Notes: generated by a model from the sequence alone, not told the origin. Shown: positions 42,088-52,925, counted from the first letter of the stretch. The stretch: 64,000 nt of DNA from Shinisaurus crocodilurus (GCA_021292165.1 CM037876.1:316662776-316726775); one strand, 5' to 3'. Made by a program: numbers and translations.

Positions 42088-42190
42088 TAGATTTCATAGA
42101 TCATAGAGTTGGAAGGAGCCTACAAGGCCATCGAGTCCAACCCCCTGCTCAATGCAGGGAACTAGTGGAGGGGTCTCCCATCCAAGTATT
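42088..42190 (-). mobile_element. 5S/CR1 SINE, 5'-truncated
   Basis: The tail (TCATAGATCATAGAGTTGGA, GGGGTTGGACTCGATGGCCT on the minus strand) and the join CTCCTCCACTAGTTCCCTGC are present. The head stops after ATACTTGGATGGGAGACC, at almost the same base as in the copy at 53707. Confidence 0.9.
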
Positions 42191-42264
42191 GGCCATGAGA
42201 ATGAAGTGGGTGGGACCTCCAGGTTCATAGGGAGTGGACCTCTCTGTGCCATGTGCTGAGGGAC

Positions 42265-43215
42265 AACAATATTGATGTATTCATTTAAAAAGATTTCTAA
42301 CCTGCCATTCAAGGCACATAAAGCAGTAAACAATATTACAAAAAACATGAATGAACAAATTACAATCACATGCATGCACGCGTGCGCACCGCACATACAC
42401 CAGTAGTGGCAGCCAGCTAATGATTTTTAAGCACCAAATGCAGACTGGAATAAATGTGCCTTCAGGTTTATTTTTTCCTTAAAACAGCTAACAGTGATGA
42501 GGCCAGACGCATCTCCCTGGGGAGGGAGTTCCAAAGGTGTGGAGCCACCACTAAGAAAGCCTTGTGCCTAGCACTGAACAACCTATTGGTTCTTGAGGGT
42601 GGGCCAGAGAGTAGGGCTTCTGACGCTGACCTTAATGCTAGGGCAGGCTCATACTGGTGTCCTTCAGATAACTTAATCCCAAACTATTTAGGGCTTTAAA
42701 GGCCAAAAACAGCACCTTGGATTGGGCCCAGAAAGTTACTAAACTAACAGGCAACCAATGTAAATGAAGGCATAAGAGTGATATGATCTGAGCTCCCACA
42801 AGCATTCTAGCTGAGGAATACTTTACCAGTTATAGTTTCCGAGTGGTCTTCAAGGAAAGCTAAGCACTGTCAGGCCTGGTTATTACTTGGATGGGAGACC
42901 CCTCCTCTAGTTTCCTGCATTGAGCAGGGGGTTGGACTCGATGGCCTTGTAGGCTCCTTCCAACTCTGTGATCTATGAAATCTATGACAGCCCTACGTGG
43001 AGTGCATTACAACAATCTAACCTGGATGTAACCAAGGCATGTGTCCCTGTGGCTCGGACATCTTTCTCTAGATAGGGCCACAGCTACTAAGCCAGCGTAA
43101 ATGGGTAAAAACCACTCCTGGCAGCTGATGCCACTTGCGCCTCCGTAGTCAGCACTGAATCCAGGAGCACCCTCAGACTGCGTGCCTCATTCCTCAGGGG
43201 GAATATGAATCCATC
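42265..43215 (-). mobile_element. Old L2-like LINE 3' half, split by a SINE
   Basis: In minus-strand order it shows a 3' tail (AGATTTCTAACCTGCCATTC), the GGGAGGGAGTTCCAAAGGTG block, TAGGGCTTTAAAGGCCAAAA with TTGGGCCCAGAAAGTTACTA, and GTGGAGTGCATTACAACAAT. The last is the LDYCN-coding segment also seen at 34390. It is decayed and the SINE at 42859 divides it. Confidence 0.75.
42859..42987 (+). mobile_element. 5S/CR1 SINE nested in an L2-like LINE
   Basis: It begins within the 5S head (AAAGCTAAGCACTGTCAGGC), has box C TTACTTGGATGGGAGACC, the CCTCCTCTAG join and the CR1 tail, and ends CTGTGATCTATGAAATCTAT. It interrupts the L2 sequence between TGGTCTTCAAGGAAAGC and AGCCCTACGTGGAGTG, with AGC on both sides. 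Confidence 0.92.
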
Positions 43216-43269
43216 CAAGGAAGGAGGGTTGCTACATCATCCTGCCCCCCTGCTTATGGGGTTTCTGGA

Positions 43270-43350
43270 TGCAGCAGGCTGGCTACTGTGGGAAGCAGGA
43301 GGCGGCAGGACCAGACAGACTCTCTGCCTGATTCAGCACAGCTCTTCCTT
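43270..43350 (+). mobile_element. Second CR1-like LINE family, end fragment
   Basis: GCTGGCTACTGTGGGAAGCA, CTGCCTGATTCAGCACAGCT and CGTTCTTATG match the last bases of the family. Confidence 0.6.
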
Positions 43351-43935
43351 CGTTCTTATGAGCACATGCACATCCCCCATGGGATGACCGTAGCATCAAG
43401 TGATGACTGAATGTGTGAATGCAACATCACGGATCTGCCCCCAAAGAGAAGACTCCCATAGCACCCAATGGTTTTCCAGTGGAATAAGTTCATACTTTCA
43501 GATGCCACCTGTTGGAGGAAACCTCTGTGGACCAGATTGGGACCTCAGCGGTCCAAATTTGGCCCACAGGCTGGAGGTTCCACACCTCCTGTAAATTAAT
43601 TGGAGTAGTTTTAGCCTTCCAGCCTGTAAGCTAATCAGCCCCCTAGTGCTTCTGAAAAAGAACAATGACATCCTCCCTGACACACAACATGTGGCTTGAC
43701 TCATTTCCTTGAGCCACTAGGAGCTCTTCACTCTACACTCCCTCTGGCAGTTCACCTGCTCTCAGACCAGGGCCTGGGCTGACCGTGGGTGAACCAGTAC
43801 TGGCCTGGGCTGCATCGTTCCAGCTCGTGTAGGAATGCATGAGGATTTTGTTTTTGCTCACAAAACATGTGAGCATGCCCCATTCAAATATGAATGCGAG
43901 CATGTGTCCACCAAAAATATTCACAAATTGTCAAA
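43351..43935. other. Stretch without recognised features
   Basis: A weak family Q-like patch (CACAAAACATGTGAGCATGC, AATATGAATGCGAGCATG) lies at 43855-43910. Nothing else was recognised. Confidence 0.35.
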
Positions 43936-44356
43936 TCATAGAATCATAGAAAAGTAGAGTTGGAAGGGGCCTACAAGGCCATCGAGTCCAACCCCCTGCT
44001 CGTGCAGGAATCCAGGTCAAAGCATCCCTGACAGATGGCTGTCCAGCTGCACCTTGAATGCCTCCGGAGTGGGAGAGCCCACCACCTCCCTAGGTAGTTG
44101 GTTCCATTGTCTTATTGCTCTGACAGTCAGGAAATTTTCCCTGATGTTTAGGTGGAATCTGGGTTCCTGTAACTTGAGCCCATTATTCCGTGTCCTGCAA
44201 ACTGGGATGATCGAGGAGAGATCCTGGCCCTCCTCTGTGTGACATCCTTTCAAGTACTGGAAGAGTGCGATCATATCTCCCCTCAGTCTCCTCTTCTGAA
44301 GGCTAAACATGCCCAGTTCTTTCAGTCTCTCCTCATAGGGCCTTGTTTCCAGTCCC
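43936..44356 (-). mobile_element. CR1 LINE 3' end
   Basis: The minus-strand frame 44017-44394 encodes [20 protein letters not shown] to the usual end LDSHLSGML with no stop. The tail has two ATTCTATG octamers. The 5' end abuts the family P element at 44357, right after CTGGAAAC in GGGACTGGAAACAAGGCCC. Confidence 0.95.
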
Positions 44357-44624
44357 GTGCTCGTGTTTATCTCGTTCCCAGTTCGATTGCGCAACTTTCC
44401 TCTGTAGACTGAATCAGCCCTGCTTTACTCTATGGAGGACATTTGCGCAAATTTGAGGAGACCTGTGCAGATTTGGGGAAACCTGCGCAAATCTCCCATT
44501 CGATTGCGGATCAATTTGCACAGGTTTCCCATTCATGCAGAGCGAGCAGCAATAGCAACTGGGAATTGGGCATGAGATGATGAGTGGCAAGACGATGTTT
44601 GGAGAATCCTGGAGATCTTGATAG
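44357..44624. mobile_element. Family P-related element
   Basis: TTTATCTCGTTCCCAGTTCG, GTAGACTGAATCAGCCCTGC, TTTGGGGAAACCTGCGCAAA and GATGAGTGGCAAGACGATGT match the order at 16910-17200. Confidence 0.6.
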
Positions 44625-44780
44625 GGATGCACAAGAATTTCATTTCAGTTTGTTAAAACATCAGAACCCATGAATGCGAACACATTTTTCAGGCAAAGCT
44701 TGCATATTAGTGAGCTTGTGATCACATGGGCCAAGCTTTGAGGTGGAACTCAGAGAAATTCGACAAGCTTGAACCTCACA
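44625..44780. mobile_element. Family Q fragment
   Basis: TAGGGATGCACAAGAATTTC, TTCAGTTTGTTAAAACATCA and AATTCGACAAGCTTGAACCT carry parts of both ends of family Q, with the middle deleted. Confidence 0.5.
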
Positions 44781-45557
44781 GATTCTCCCATTTGTCATTC
44801 AAACAGGATTGCCTGTTAAACAGCTCTAGCAAGTCTTTCTCCCATCAGCACCAAGAAGCCATCAGAACAAGTCCAAAACTTTCATGGGAAAGTCACTCTG
44901 TTTGCAAAGAAGCCTTCCCTCCCCATCACCCCCACCGAAGGTGGCCGAAGCTTCTGGCATCATAAATTAAAGCAGATCTGTTCTTAACTGATATGATCTC
45001 TGTTTTTTTGAGTGCCCAAGATCTGAATGACTTATGAGGAGCAGGCCGGCAGGGTGAAGTTAATAAATCTATCTTTGTCTGCATCAAGGCTGAAGTTTTG
45101 TAATAAGTCAGCCGCAAAATGCTAATGCAGGCTGGCTCCAGCTGAACAGGTTCCCTAAAGCAATGCCAGAGGAATGCTGGGATTTCAAAGAGCAGGAGAT
45201 TCTGCACCATTTTTGGTGCACCACTCCATAAATCCATCTGGCAGAGTTTCAAAGTCTACCACTGCCATGGGACTGTGGCTTTGAGGAAGGTGCTGGTCTC
45301 TCTCTCTAGCCTCAGTTCTGCTGTGTGTAAAATAGGAATAAAAAATAGCTGGACTTCCACCTGACAGGATCAATGCGTGAGTGGACAAGATAAGTCGGGC
45401 TTCAATTCACCTGGTTGAATATGGGGAGCAGGATTGGCCTACAAGGCATCTTGCTGTAAAGCCCTTGTAGAGTTTGCGGGGTGGTGGTGGTGGTGGTGGT
45501 GTTCAGGCAGTCTTGGAATCTGGAATCCTCTAGTTCTCTGGCCTAGTAAATATGTTA
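44781..45557. other. Stretch without recognised genes
   Basis: A (GGT)7 run lies at 45481-45501. No exon or mobile element was supported. Confidence 0.35.
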
Positions 45558-45808
45558 CAGTCATGCCTTGGATTGAGAGCATAATTCGTTCCGGAAACGT
45601 GCTTGTAATCCAAAACACTCTTATATCAAAACGAAATCCCCCCCAAAAAATGTGTACAGAGATTTTTAATTTAAGCCGTACTACAGTACTTGTATTGCAA
45701 GACGTCGCTTGTATATCTAGTAAAAAAAAAAATAAATAAATATTTAAAAATGTGCTTGTCTTGCAAAACGCTCTCAAACCAAGTTACTTGCAATCCAAGG
45801 TATTGCTG
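45558..45808. mobile_element. Tigger-like MITE, 251 bp
   Basis: The ends CAGTCATGCCTTGGATTGAG and GCAATCCAAGGTATTGCTG are inverted, with TA on both sides (45556-45557 and 45809-45810). It is the inverse of 3298-3547 at roughly 90 percent identity. It lies ten bases from a family P element. Confidence 0.88.
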
Positions 45809-45818
45809 TACTTTCAGC

Positions 45819-46059
45819 TAGGGATGTGCGCGGAGCTCAATTTGGGGGTGGGGGGTGGAAGTCCGGCGAACTCGCCAGGCCCGACTTGAGCGCCGCTCAC
45901 CCTACCTTTTCCCCGGCTCGACTCGCGTTCTCGCGAGCCAAGCTGGCTGGGAAAAGCGACTTCTAGCTTCCGGCACTACGTCGTTGACGTAGAAAATGGC
46001 CTAATTTGGCGCTTGGCTCACGTGCCACGAGTCGAGTGCCGGGCGGGTTGCCCATCCCT
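45819..46059. mobile_element. Family P element, 241 bp
   Basis: It starts TAGGGATGTGCGCGGAGCTC and ends GGGTTGCCCATCCCT. CACTACGTCGTTGACGTAGA and AAATGGCCTAATTTGGCG are the stem unit, present here on one side only, so half of the palindrome is deleted relative to 26117-27338. Confidence 0.65.
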
Positions 46060-46974
46060 GCCTTTCTTCAGCAGCATGGAAAACTGTGGAGTGGCCATCC
46101 CAAATTGCAGAACGTAATGGCCCTCATCTCAGTTAACAGACTGCATTTTGATGGATTATTTGTTCTGGCGTGGCAGGCGTTTTGAGTTTTTTTATTGTAT
46201 TATTATTATTGTTTTTGGTCTTAAATTCCCTCCGGGGGAACATGGGGGAAAGACACAGATGAGCCCACTGGCCCCTCCCCCTCCCCCCCCTGCATCCTCA
46301 CTGCCCCTCCCCAGAGCCTTCTACACCTTGGGTGCTGAACCTCTGCAGGGGGAAAGCTCCGCCTTTCCAGCTCCAAGGTTGGAAAACCGCTCCAGCCTCA
46401 GAGCTGGGGATCCGCACTCAGACACACCCCCCCTCCCCCCCTTGCAGCCAGAGGAGAAAGTACTGCCCTGGCTGCTGCTTCAAGGTCATAAGAGTTATCT
46501 CAGGCAAGGGGCTTAGGGGGCAATCCAGGGATTTTGGAGGGGAGGAGACTGGCGCCGCCAAGATACGACAGACCTTGGCGGTGCCTCAACCTCCTTCCCT
46601 CCAACACACCACAGTGAGAAGGCTAAAACCGGCCGTCTAGCGGCTTTGCAGAGTGGGAGGAATGCGGAGGCCACCACCTTCACCTCCACGCTCCTCCCAC
46701 TCTGCACAGGAAGGATGCCCGTAATCCTCCGCGTTTGGAGGGCTACGGGCGGGCATCCCCACTGGATTGCGCTCGCAGAATACTTGGTGATGGTTGGCTG
46801 GTTAGAATCACCTGAGCATCCACGTGTGTATGTTTTGTTCAGCATTTGTGTGTGGGTGTTGTTGTTGTTGTTGTAACGTGTGTGATGTTTTCTACATTTT
46901 TAATCCTTTTTTTTTAAAAAAAAGAAAGCTTCTTCTGTTCTGTCTCTGCAGAAGCTTGCCAATCTTTTTTTTTT
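46060..46974. other. Stretch without recognised genes
   Basis: C-rich runs at about 46270-46300 and 46425-46442 and a (TTG)n at 46858-46874. GAGTGGGAGGAATGCGGAGG at 46650 and CGCTCCTCCCACTCTGCACA at 46690 form a loose inverted pair. No exon was supported. Confidence 0.35.
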
Positions 46975-47040
46975 TAATCTGTACATTGTTTGTGCACATT
47001 TTTCCTTGTGTGCACTTTTATAAGCATTTCCCCCCAGTAC

Positions 47041-47457
47041 TTTGGTTTATATAGAATTCATTTTAACTTTGGAGCAGACCAGACACCTTGAAGTCCATTC
47101 CCCAAGTCCTTTGCAATGAGGTGTCTTAATCCACCTTAATGCTGGCTGGCTCTCTCCAAAGGATCCCTGTTGAAGAAGAAGCCAGAGACCATGGCCTGAG
47201 GGCAACTCTCCAAGCCTTGACTGTTATTAGCCCTCCTTGAATGAAATTTAATAGGGATAAATGCCAAGTGCTGCACCTAGGGAGAGGAAACCAAATGCAG
47301 AGTTACAGAATGGGGGACACTTGGCTCAACAATACTACAAGTGAGAAGGATCTTGGAATTGTGGTAGATCACAAACTGAATATGAGCCAGCAATGCGATG
47401 TGGCTGCAAAGAAGGCAAATGCTATTTTGGGCTGCATTAACAGAAGTATAGCAGTTC
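47041..47457 (+). repeat. Inverted duplicate, arm A
   Basis: It starts TTTGGTTTATATAGAATTCA, continues through GGAGCAGACCAGACACCTTG and TTGACTGTTATTAGCCCTCC, and from 47241 holds a CR1 fragment. It is inverted relative to 49230-49716 at about 95 percent or better in matched parts. Arm B has about 143 bp (49378-49520) not found here, and arm A has about 50 bp of CR1 (GGATAAATGCCAAGTGCTGC region) not found in B. Confidence 0.85.
47241..47457 (+). mobile_element. CR1 internal fragment
   Basis: It encodes [60 protein letters not shown] and [11 protein letters not shown], the region after RT motif C. It lacks the 3' end, which is unusual for a LINE inserted by target-primed reverse transcription and fits duplication from arm B. 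Confidence 0.92.
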
Positions 47458-47674
47458 TGGTGAAATGCAGTTTTGTGCACCCGCTTCTCAAACAAATGCA
47501 TTCTGGCCATACTTTTCCCTATATGCAGATTCTTATGCACATTCTTCCAGAGATGTGATGCATCAGTTCACAAAAATGCAAATGTTGGCACACAACTCTG
47601 TTTTGGCTCCATTGAGTAAATCTGTAAAAAAAACCATCAACACCTCAAAATGGAGTTCATTTCTCACCCATCAC

Positions 47675-48640
47675 TAGAAACAAATGATAAAAAGATGTCA
47701 ACAATATGAATGCCACCGTTGTACCATAAGAGATGGTGGGGGTGGGAGGAATGGAAATGTTTCAGAATGGAAATGTTTGGAGAAGCTTTCTACTGAGTTC
47801 ACATTTCAACAAATAATCTTGAAGCATCAACAAATATGCTTCTTCCTGCCACTCAACTGTCTCCTGCACAGGCTGGGGAAACATCAGTGTCAGATATCGG
47901 TTTGTCTGGAGCTAGGTTTTAATGTGCAGGCCTCCAAAAAGTATGGAAAGAGCAGTTTAGGGTGGGGGGGGTGCATGTTTCCTCATAAACATGCCTACAG
48001 CTGTTTTCTGTTGTTGCTTTTCTAAAGGGTAACAGCATCTAACTGTAACAAGAGAGTTGCTGAGCAGTCATTAAAATCAAGAGAAGCCAAGTCAAAACCA
48101 TCTAGTCATCATGCAACAGCAGGGAATGCAACATACAAGAGAAATTCTTCAGAGGAATGTGATGGGTAGTAAAGTAGTTGAAGGTTAATTTTTTTAAAAA
48201 AATGTATGTGGATACAGGAAGGGAAAAATGAAGTCTGATATAGTTGGAAGCATCACAAGGATGCTTCCATTCCATCCCTATGTTGCAAGGCAAGGACCAC
48301 CCATCCACCAACCTTCCACTGATCAACCTACTAGTGGTGCTGTGGAGGGGGAATTCAGGGGAGCCGCCCAGTTTCTGGACTTTTTTTTTAAGAGAAGTAG
48401 ACATGAAAGAGGCCATAACAAGGCTTTCAAGTGTTACCAACATCTGTGACAGGTTAGCACAGACAGAGGAAGTCAAGAGAATGAAGAAAATGATCAAGCA
48501 GAGGCTGGATATTTCTTTCCTTTTCATTGATGGGTTTCCTACTCTATGCAGACAGTTCACCTGGCAACGTTTCTTTGCAAGAACATTTGCATTTCCAGCT
48601 GAAGGTTTTTGGTGAAAGGTTAATGTGTTTTACAAGTTAG
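47675..48640. other. Stretch without recognised features
   Basis: A small inverted motif GTTGGAAGCATC/GATGCTTCCATT lies at 48243-48267. Frames at 48102-48560 (minus) and 48244-48615 (plus) oppose each other and carry no known domain. Confidence 0.35.
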
Positions 48641-49377
48641 AATCATAGAAAAGTAGAGTTGGAAGGGGCCTACACAAGGCCATCAAGTCCAACCCCCTGC
48701 TCAATACAGGAATCCAGGTCAAAGCACCCCCGACAGATGGCTGTCCAGCTGCACCCTGAATGCCTCCAAAGTGGGAGAGCCCACCACCTCCCTAGGTAGT
48801 TGGTTCCATTGTCTTATTGCTCTGACAGTCAGGAAAATTTTCCTGATGTTTAGGTGGAATCTAGGTTCCTGTAACTTGAGCCCATTATTCCGTGTCCTGC
48901 AAACTGGGAAGAGATCCTGGCCCTCCTCTGTGTGACAACCCTTCAAGTACTGGAAGAGTACGATTATATCTCCCCTCAGTCTCCTCTTCTGAAGGCTAAA
49001 CAGGCCCAGTTATTTCAGTCTCTCCTAATAGGGCCTTGTTTCCAGTCCCTTTATCATCCTTGTTGCCCTCCTCTGAACCCTCTCCAGTTTGTCTACGCGT
49101 GACATCCTTCTTAAAGTGAGGTGCCCAGAACTGGACACAGTACTCAAGATGAAGCCTAACCAGTGCTGAGTAAAGGGGAATTATCACTTCACATGATTTG
49201 GAAGCTATACTTCTGTTAATGCAGCCCCAAATTGCATTTGCCTTCTTTGCAGCCACATCGCATTGCTGGCTCATATTCAGTTTGTGATCTACCACAATTC
49301 CAAGATCCTTCTCACTTGTAGTATTGTTGAGCCAAGTGTCCCCCATTCTATATTAAATTTCCCTATTAAATTTCATT
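48641..49377 (-). mobile_element. CR1 LINE 3' part
   Basis: Minus-strand frames 48996-49346 and 48719-48946 encode [40 protein letters not shown], then the C-terminus to LDSHLSGVL with frame breaks. Near 49350 the sequence jumps to AAATTTCATT (MKFN). The 3' tail has one octamer. Confidence 0.93.
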
Positions 49378-49716
49378 CTGTTGTTTTCGGCCCATATCTC
49401 CTCTGATCCATATGCTCCTTCAGGTGTAGAGTCCAAGTCCCACCACCACCATGTTATACATGAAAGGGGCAGACACATGGATCCGTGTCAAGTCTACTTT
49501 GGTCCAGTCCCTGAACCTCCCAAGGAGGGCTAACAACAGTCAAGGCTTGGAGAGTTGCCCTCAGGCCATGGTCTCTGGCTTCTTCAACAGGGATCCTTTG
49601 GAGAGAGCCAGCCAGCATTAAGGGGGATTAAGACACCTCATTGCAAAGGACTTGGGGGATGGACTTCAAGGTGTCTGGTCTGCTCCAAAGATAAAATCAA
49701 TTCTATATAAACCAAA
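49230..49716 (-). repeat. Inverted duplicate, arm B
   Basis: It is the partner of 47041-47457. Beyond the CR1 border it holds CAAGGAGGGCTAACAACAGT, GTCAAGGCTTGGAGAGTTGC and AAGGTGTCTGGTCTGCTCC to ATATAAACCAAA at 49716. The flanking non-CR1 part is not a repeat recognised elsewhere in this window. Confidence 0.85.
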
Positions 49717-50565
49717 CAAACACACGGCCAAACCTTCTATGAATGGAAGTTATAGCGAGAGTGACAGTGAAAGAAACAGCTGAGCAGAACTGGGGTGAGG
49801 GGAGAGGAGTACACTGCCAACGTGATGCAGGGGGAAAGAGCGTAAGAGGGAGCTGACATTTTATTAACAGCTTTGTTAAAATTGATGGGCCCACATCCAA
49901 GTAAACAATCAGGAATCAATAAAAGAGCTGCTTTAAATTAAGAACTGTGTCATCCTGTGGGAGGCAGAGAAGACAAAACCCAGCCAACACAGCGGGGAAT
50001 ATTGGCGACTTTATATTCTTGGATAGCATTTCATCTGAGTAGAATCAAGAATCACCTAACGTCAAGGCTTTTTGCAAGCTTGGCATGCTGCAGAGGATTC
50101 TTAGAGCCAAGGCAAAATTACCTGGGTGGGTGCTCTCGCATCACACAGCAGCCTCCTGGGACAAGGTGGTCCCAGGTATAACTTAACTCAGGTGTCCCCG
50201 GAAGGTAGGTTGCACTCCAGCAGTGGACTACTGCCCAGTTTCCATTGGATGGCCTGGTGCTTGCTGGTTACCAGAAGCACCCAGTTGGCCATTGTAAGAA
50301 ACAAAGTGTTGGACTGGATGGAACTGGGTATGAACCTGTCCCAGCATTCTGGTGCAAGAGGATACACTGAAAACAGATTCGTTGTGCCTTAACTGTTAAA
50401 AGATCCAAAGTCGGGATCTCAAAGCACGCTGGTGGGCCAGGAGTCCCAGGAGACTTTGCAAGGCTAAATTCAGCCTACCTCTGCCCCAACCTACAGAGCC
50501 CTTGACTCTTGAGCAAAGCTTCGAAGTGCCATTGTGAAAATGTACAATGCTGGATTTATGTGATG
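49717..50565. other. Stretch without genes
   Basis: At 50255-50350, TTGGCCATTGTAAGAAACAA, AGTGTTGGACTGGATGGAAC and CTGTCCCAGCATTCTGG look like a diverged second-family CR1-like end. Otherwise nothing was recognised. Confidence 0.4.
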
Positions 50566-50766
50566 CGATCATATTAGGAAGGTGCCTTATCCTGAGTCAG
50601 ACCCTGGATTCATCTAGGCCAGTATTGTTGGCACTGACTGGCAGCTGTGTCTCTCCAGGGTTTCAGGCAGGAGTTTCTCCTGCCCTACCTGGAGATGCTG
50701 CCAGGGATAAAACTAGAGATCTTCTGCATGCAAAGCGGGGGCTCTAACACTGAGCTACGGCCCCTC
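50566..50766 (-). mobile_element. tRNA-headed SINE
   Basis: On the minus strand: GGGGCCGTAGCTCAGTGTTA, GAGCCCCCGCTTTGCATGCA, GAAGATCTCTAGTTTTATCC, CAGTCAGTGCCAACAATACT, GACTCAGGATAAGGCACCTT. The head GTAGCTCAGTGTTAGAGC is an A-box-like tRNA start, the clearest in the window. Confidence 0.85.
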
Positions 50767-51006
50767 CTATGACTAATGATCACATTAGCCAAGAAAGGAG
50801 CCGTGTCCTCAACCTAAGGACAAGAGGAGAGTCCTGTGAGTGGATCAATCCAGCATCCTCTTTCCCACAATGGCCAGCTGGATGCCTCCAGGAAGACCAC
50901 AAGGAGGAGCGGCCCTTCTCTGCCCTGGACTCCTTTCTATTTTTCACTGTCCATACGAGGCCTGGTGGTGAAAAGCATTTGGTGTGTGGGTGGAGCTTCA
51001 TGGCAT

Positions 51007-51098
51007 AAAGACTGAGTTACAAATCAGGAAGCCTTGGGTTCAAATCTTGCCTCTGCCATGAATTCACTTGGATGGCTGCAGGCAATCCACTCACCTTA
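51007..51098 (+). mobile_element. MIR-like SINE head, cut by CR1
   Basis: AAGACTGAGTTACAAATCAG, GAAGCCTTGGGTTCAAATCT, TGCCTCTGCCATGAATTCAC and GCAATCCACTCACCTT are a MIR-like head and core. The 3' half is missing and the CR1 copy begins at 51099. Confidence 0.6.
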
Positions 51099-51428
51099 GA
51101 ATCATAGAATCATAGAAAAGTAGAGTTGGAAGGGGCCTACAAGGCCATCGAGTCCAACCCCCTGCTCAATGCAGGAATCCAGGTCAAAGCATCTCTGACA
51201 GATGTCTGTCCAGCTGCACCTTGAATGCCTCCAGAGTGGGAGAGCCCACGACCTCCCTAGGTAGTTGATTCCATTGTCTTATTGCTCTGACAGTCAGGAA
51301 ATTTTTCCTGATGTTTAGGTGGAATCTAGGTTCCTGTAACTTGAGCCCATTATTCCGTGTCCTGCAAACTGGGATGAACGAGAAGAGATCTTTGCCCTCC
51401 TCTGTGTGACATCCCTTCAAATACTGGA
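51099..51428 (-). mobile_element. CR1 LINE 3' end
   Basis: The minus strand encodes [20 protein letters not shown] to LDRHLSEML in one frame, then the standard tail and two octamers. It is 5'-truncated at 51428. Confidence 0.95.
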
Positions 51429-51708
51429 AGCCCCTTGCATCGACACGATGGGGGTACTTGTTACGAAGATTACAAAACCATGTTTGTTGCAAAGCACTCT
51501 GAAGTACATTCACAGCACCTTCGGAATGTGAAGTCCCATCATTATTCATGTTGTAGTTGTTTGTTTTCTTTTGAACAAAACAAAAACAACAGGTTACCAT
51601 CCCTTGGTGATGTTTGGGGGGCCGAAAGCAAGCAAAGGCCAAATTTCCTCAAAGGAATCCAGCAGCAGCAATCAACCTTCTGCATTCCACTTCTGCTGCA
51701 GTGCCGTT

Positions 51709-51720
<12 letters not shown>

Positions 51721-51775
<55 letters not shown>
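51721..51775. repeat. (CAT)n microsatellite, ~18 units
   Basis: Uninterrupted CAT repeats preceded by (CAC)4. They open frames of polyhistidine, polyserine, polymethionine and polyaspartate on both strands, all artefacts. Confidence 0.95.
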
Positions 51776-51777
<2 letters not shown>

Positions 51778-51853
51778 CTACAGGTTATCAACCATCCTTC
51801 CCCCGACACCAAATCACCCCATGTGGCCATTAGTCTTTTTGGGAAGGGTTGTT

Positions 51854-52053
51854 TGTTTGCGGTGGAGGCCCCGCTTTGCATGCAGAAGGTCCCAGATTCT
51901 ATCCCCGGAGGCATCTCCAGATAGGGCTAGGGAAGAATCCTGCTGAAACCCTGGAGAACGGCTGCTGCCAGTCAGTGTCAAAAATACTGGGCTAGATGGA
52001 CCCAGGGACTGACTCGGTATGAGGCAGCTTCTTCCCGCGCTCCTGTGATCTTG
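51854..52053 (+). mobile_element. tRNA-headed SINE
   Basis: CCCGCTTTGCATGCAGAAGG, TCCCAGATTCTATCCCCGGA, GGCTGCTGCCAGTCAGTGTC and ACTGGGCTAGATGGACCCAG then TATGAGGCAGCTTCTTC are in family order. Confidence 0.85.
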
Positions 52054-52357
52054 GCGCGTGCGTAAGTGACGGCAATCCAGTTCTGATGGTGCAGGCAGCC
52101 AGTTTTTAACCTGGTTGAGGGCCTTTCCAGGAAGATAAAACTTGCTGTTTATTTTTGTTTTGCCATTTCCCCCAAATATTTCAATGTAGCACACGACAAT
52201 TAAAACAACAAATAAGTAAGAACATTAAGGACAATCAACTAAGCCACAAAGATAATCAAGTGATACATGGCAACATCCAAATAAATCGTGTGGGTGGGGC
52301 TCATGTCGGCTACATCCCAAGTAGCTTGAGACGAAGAAGAAGTTTAGAAGGGGAAGG

Positions 52358-52520
52358 GGAGGGCCATGGCTCAGTGGGACATACAGAAGGTCCCTGGTTC
52401 AATCCCCCGCATCTCCAGGTCGGGCTAAGAAAGCTCTCACCCCAGAACCTGTAGAATCACTGCCACTCAGTGTTGACAATACTGGGCTAGATCTAAGGCA
52501 GCCTCCTCCTATCTTCCTCT
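52358..52520 (+). mobile_element. tRNA-headed SINE, shortened
   Basis: GGGCCATGGCTCAGTGGGAC, AGAAGGTCCCTGGTTCAATC, CATCTCCAGGTCGGGCTAAG and CAATACTGGGCTAGATCTAA then GGCAGCCTCCTCC; the middle of the tail is deleted. Confidence 0.8.
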
Positions 52521-52599
52521 GTTAATCCTCCCCTCCCCATGTTGCACCGCTCATGAAAATCAAGAAGGGGTCAGGCTGAAGTCGGGAGACAACTGGAGA

Positions 52600-52695
52600 A
52601 GGAAGGGGGCAGAGAGAGAGAGAAAGAGAGAGAGAGAGAAAATGGGGAGGAAGAGCGAGAGAGGGAGAGGGAATGGGTGGGTGGGTGGGTGGGTT
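52600..52695. repeat. GA-rich tract and (GGGT)n
   Basis: An interrupted (GA)n tract at 52609-52671 is followed by (GGGT)5 at 52676-52695. A G-quadruplex is possible in the second part. Confidence 0.85.
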
Positions 52696-52839
52696 TGCCT
52701 AATGTGTGTGTGAAAAGACTGTGGGGTGGCTCTAATCATGCCCCCAACTGGCTCCTGCCCCACGCTAACACATCCCCTCAAATGCTCGTGTGCCCAAAGG
52801 AATGTGGCCTGGGCAGGGCAAGCTCCACACCCATGCCAG

Positions 52840-52925
52840 AGGCAAGTGGTTGGCCACTGTGGGAAACAGGATGCTCGACCATAGCGGCGGTTGGCCTGAT
52901 CCAGCCACAGGACACTTCCCATGTC
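52840..52925 (+). mobile_element. Second CR1-like LINE family, end fragment
   Basis: CAAGTGGTTGGCCACTGTGG, GAAACAGGATGCTCGACCAT and GGCCTGATCCAGCCACAGGA follow the family end, diverged. Confidence 0.6.

Larger units (their letters stand above)
46975..47674. mobile_element. Family Q element apparently split by a duplicated segment
   Basis: Left part TTGTTTGTGCACATTTTTCC, TGTGTGCACTTTTATAAGCA (to 47040). Right part GAAATGCAGTTTTGTGCACC, CATTGAGTAAATCTG and TCATTTCTCACCCATCACTA (from 47458). The 417 bp between them is a copy of the region at 49230-49716. Confidence 0.45.

Noticed and set aside
46148..46640. C-rich region looking like a CpG island or first exon
   Set aside because: Few CpG pairs, no donor in frame and C-runs typical of simple repeats.
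48102..48615. Opposed frames of about 150 and 120 codons
   Set aside because: They overlap on opposite strands, show no motif and have no splice or start context worth listing.
50566..50766. Functional tRNA gene on the minus strand
   Set aside because: Box A and box B-like blocks exist, but no cloverleaf with acceptor stem pairing could be drawn and the same sequence recurs as a SINE.
51718..51780. CRISPR-like array
   Set aside because: A trinucleotide repeat without spacers in a vertebrate-type sequence.
51542..51946. Frames with polyhistidine, polyserine, polymethionine and polyaspartate
   Set aside because: They are translations of the (CAT)n microsatellite at 51721-51775 in different frames.
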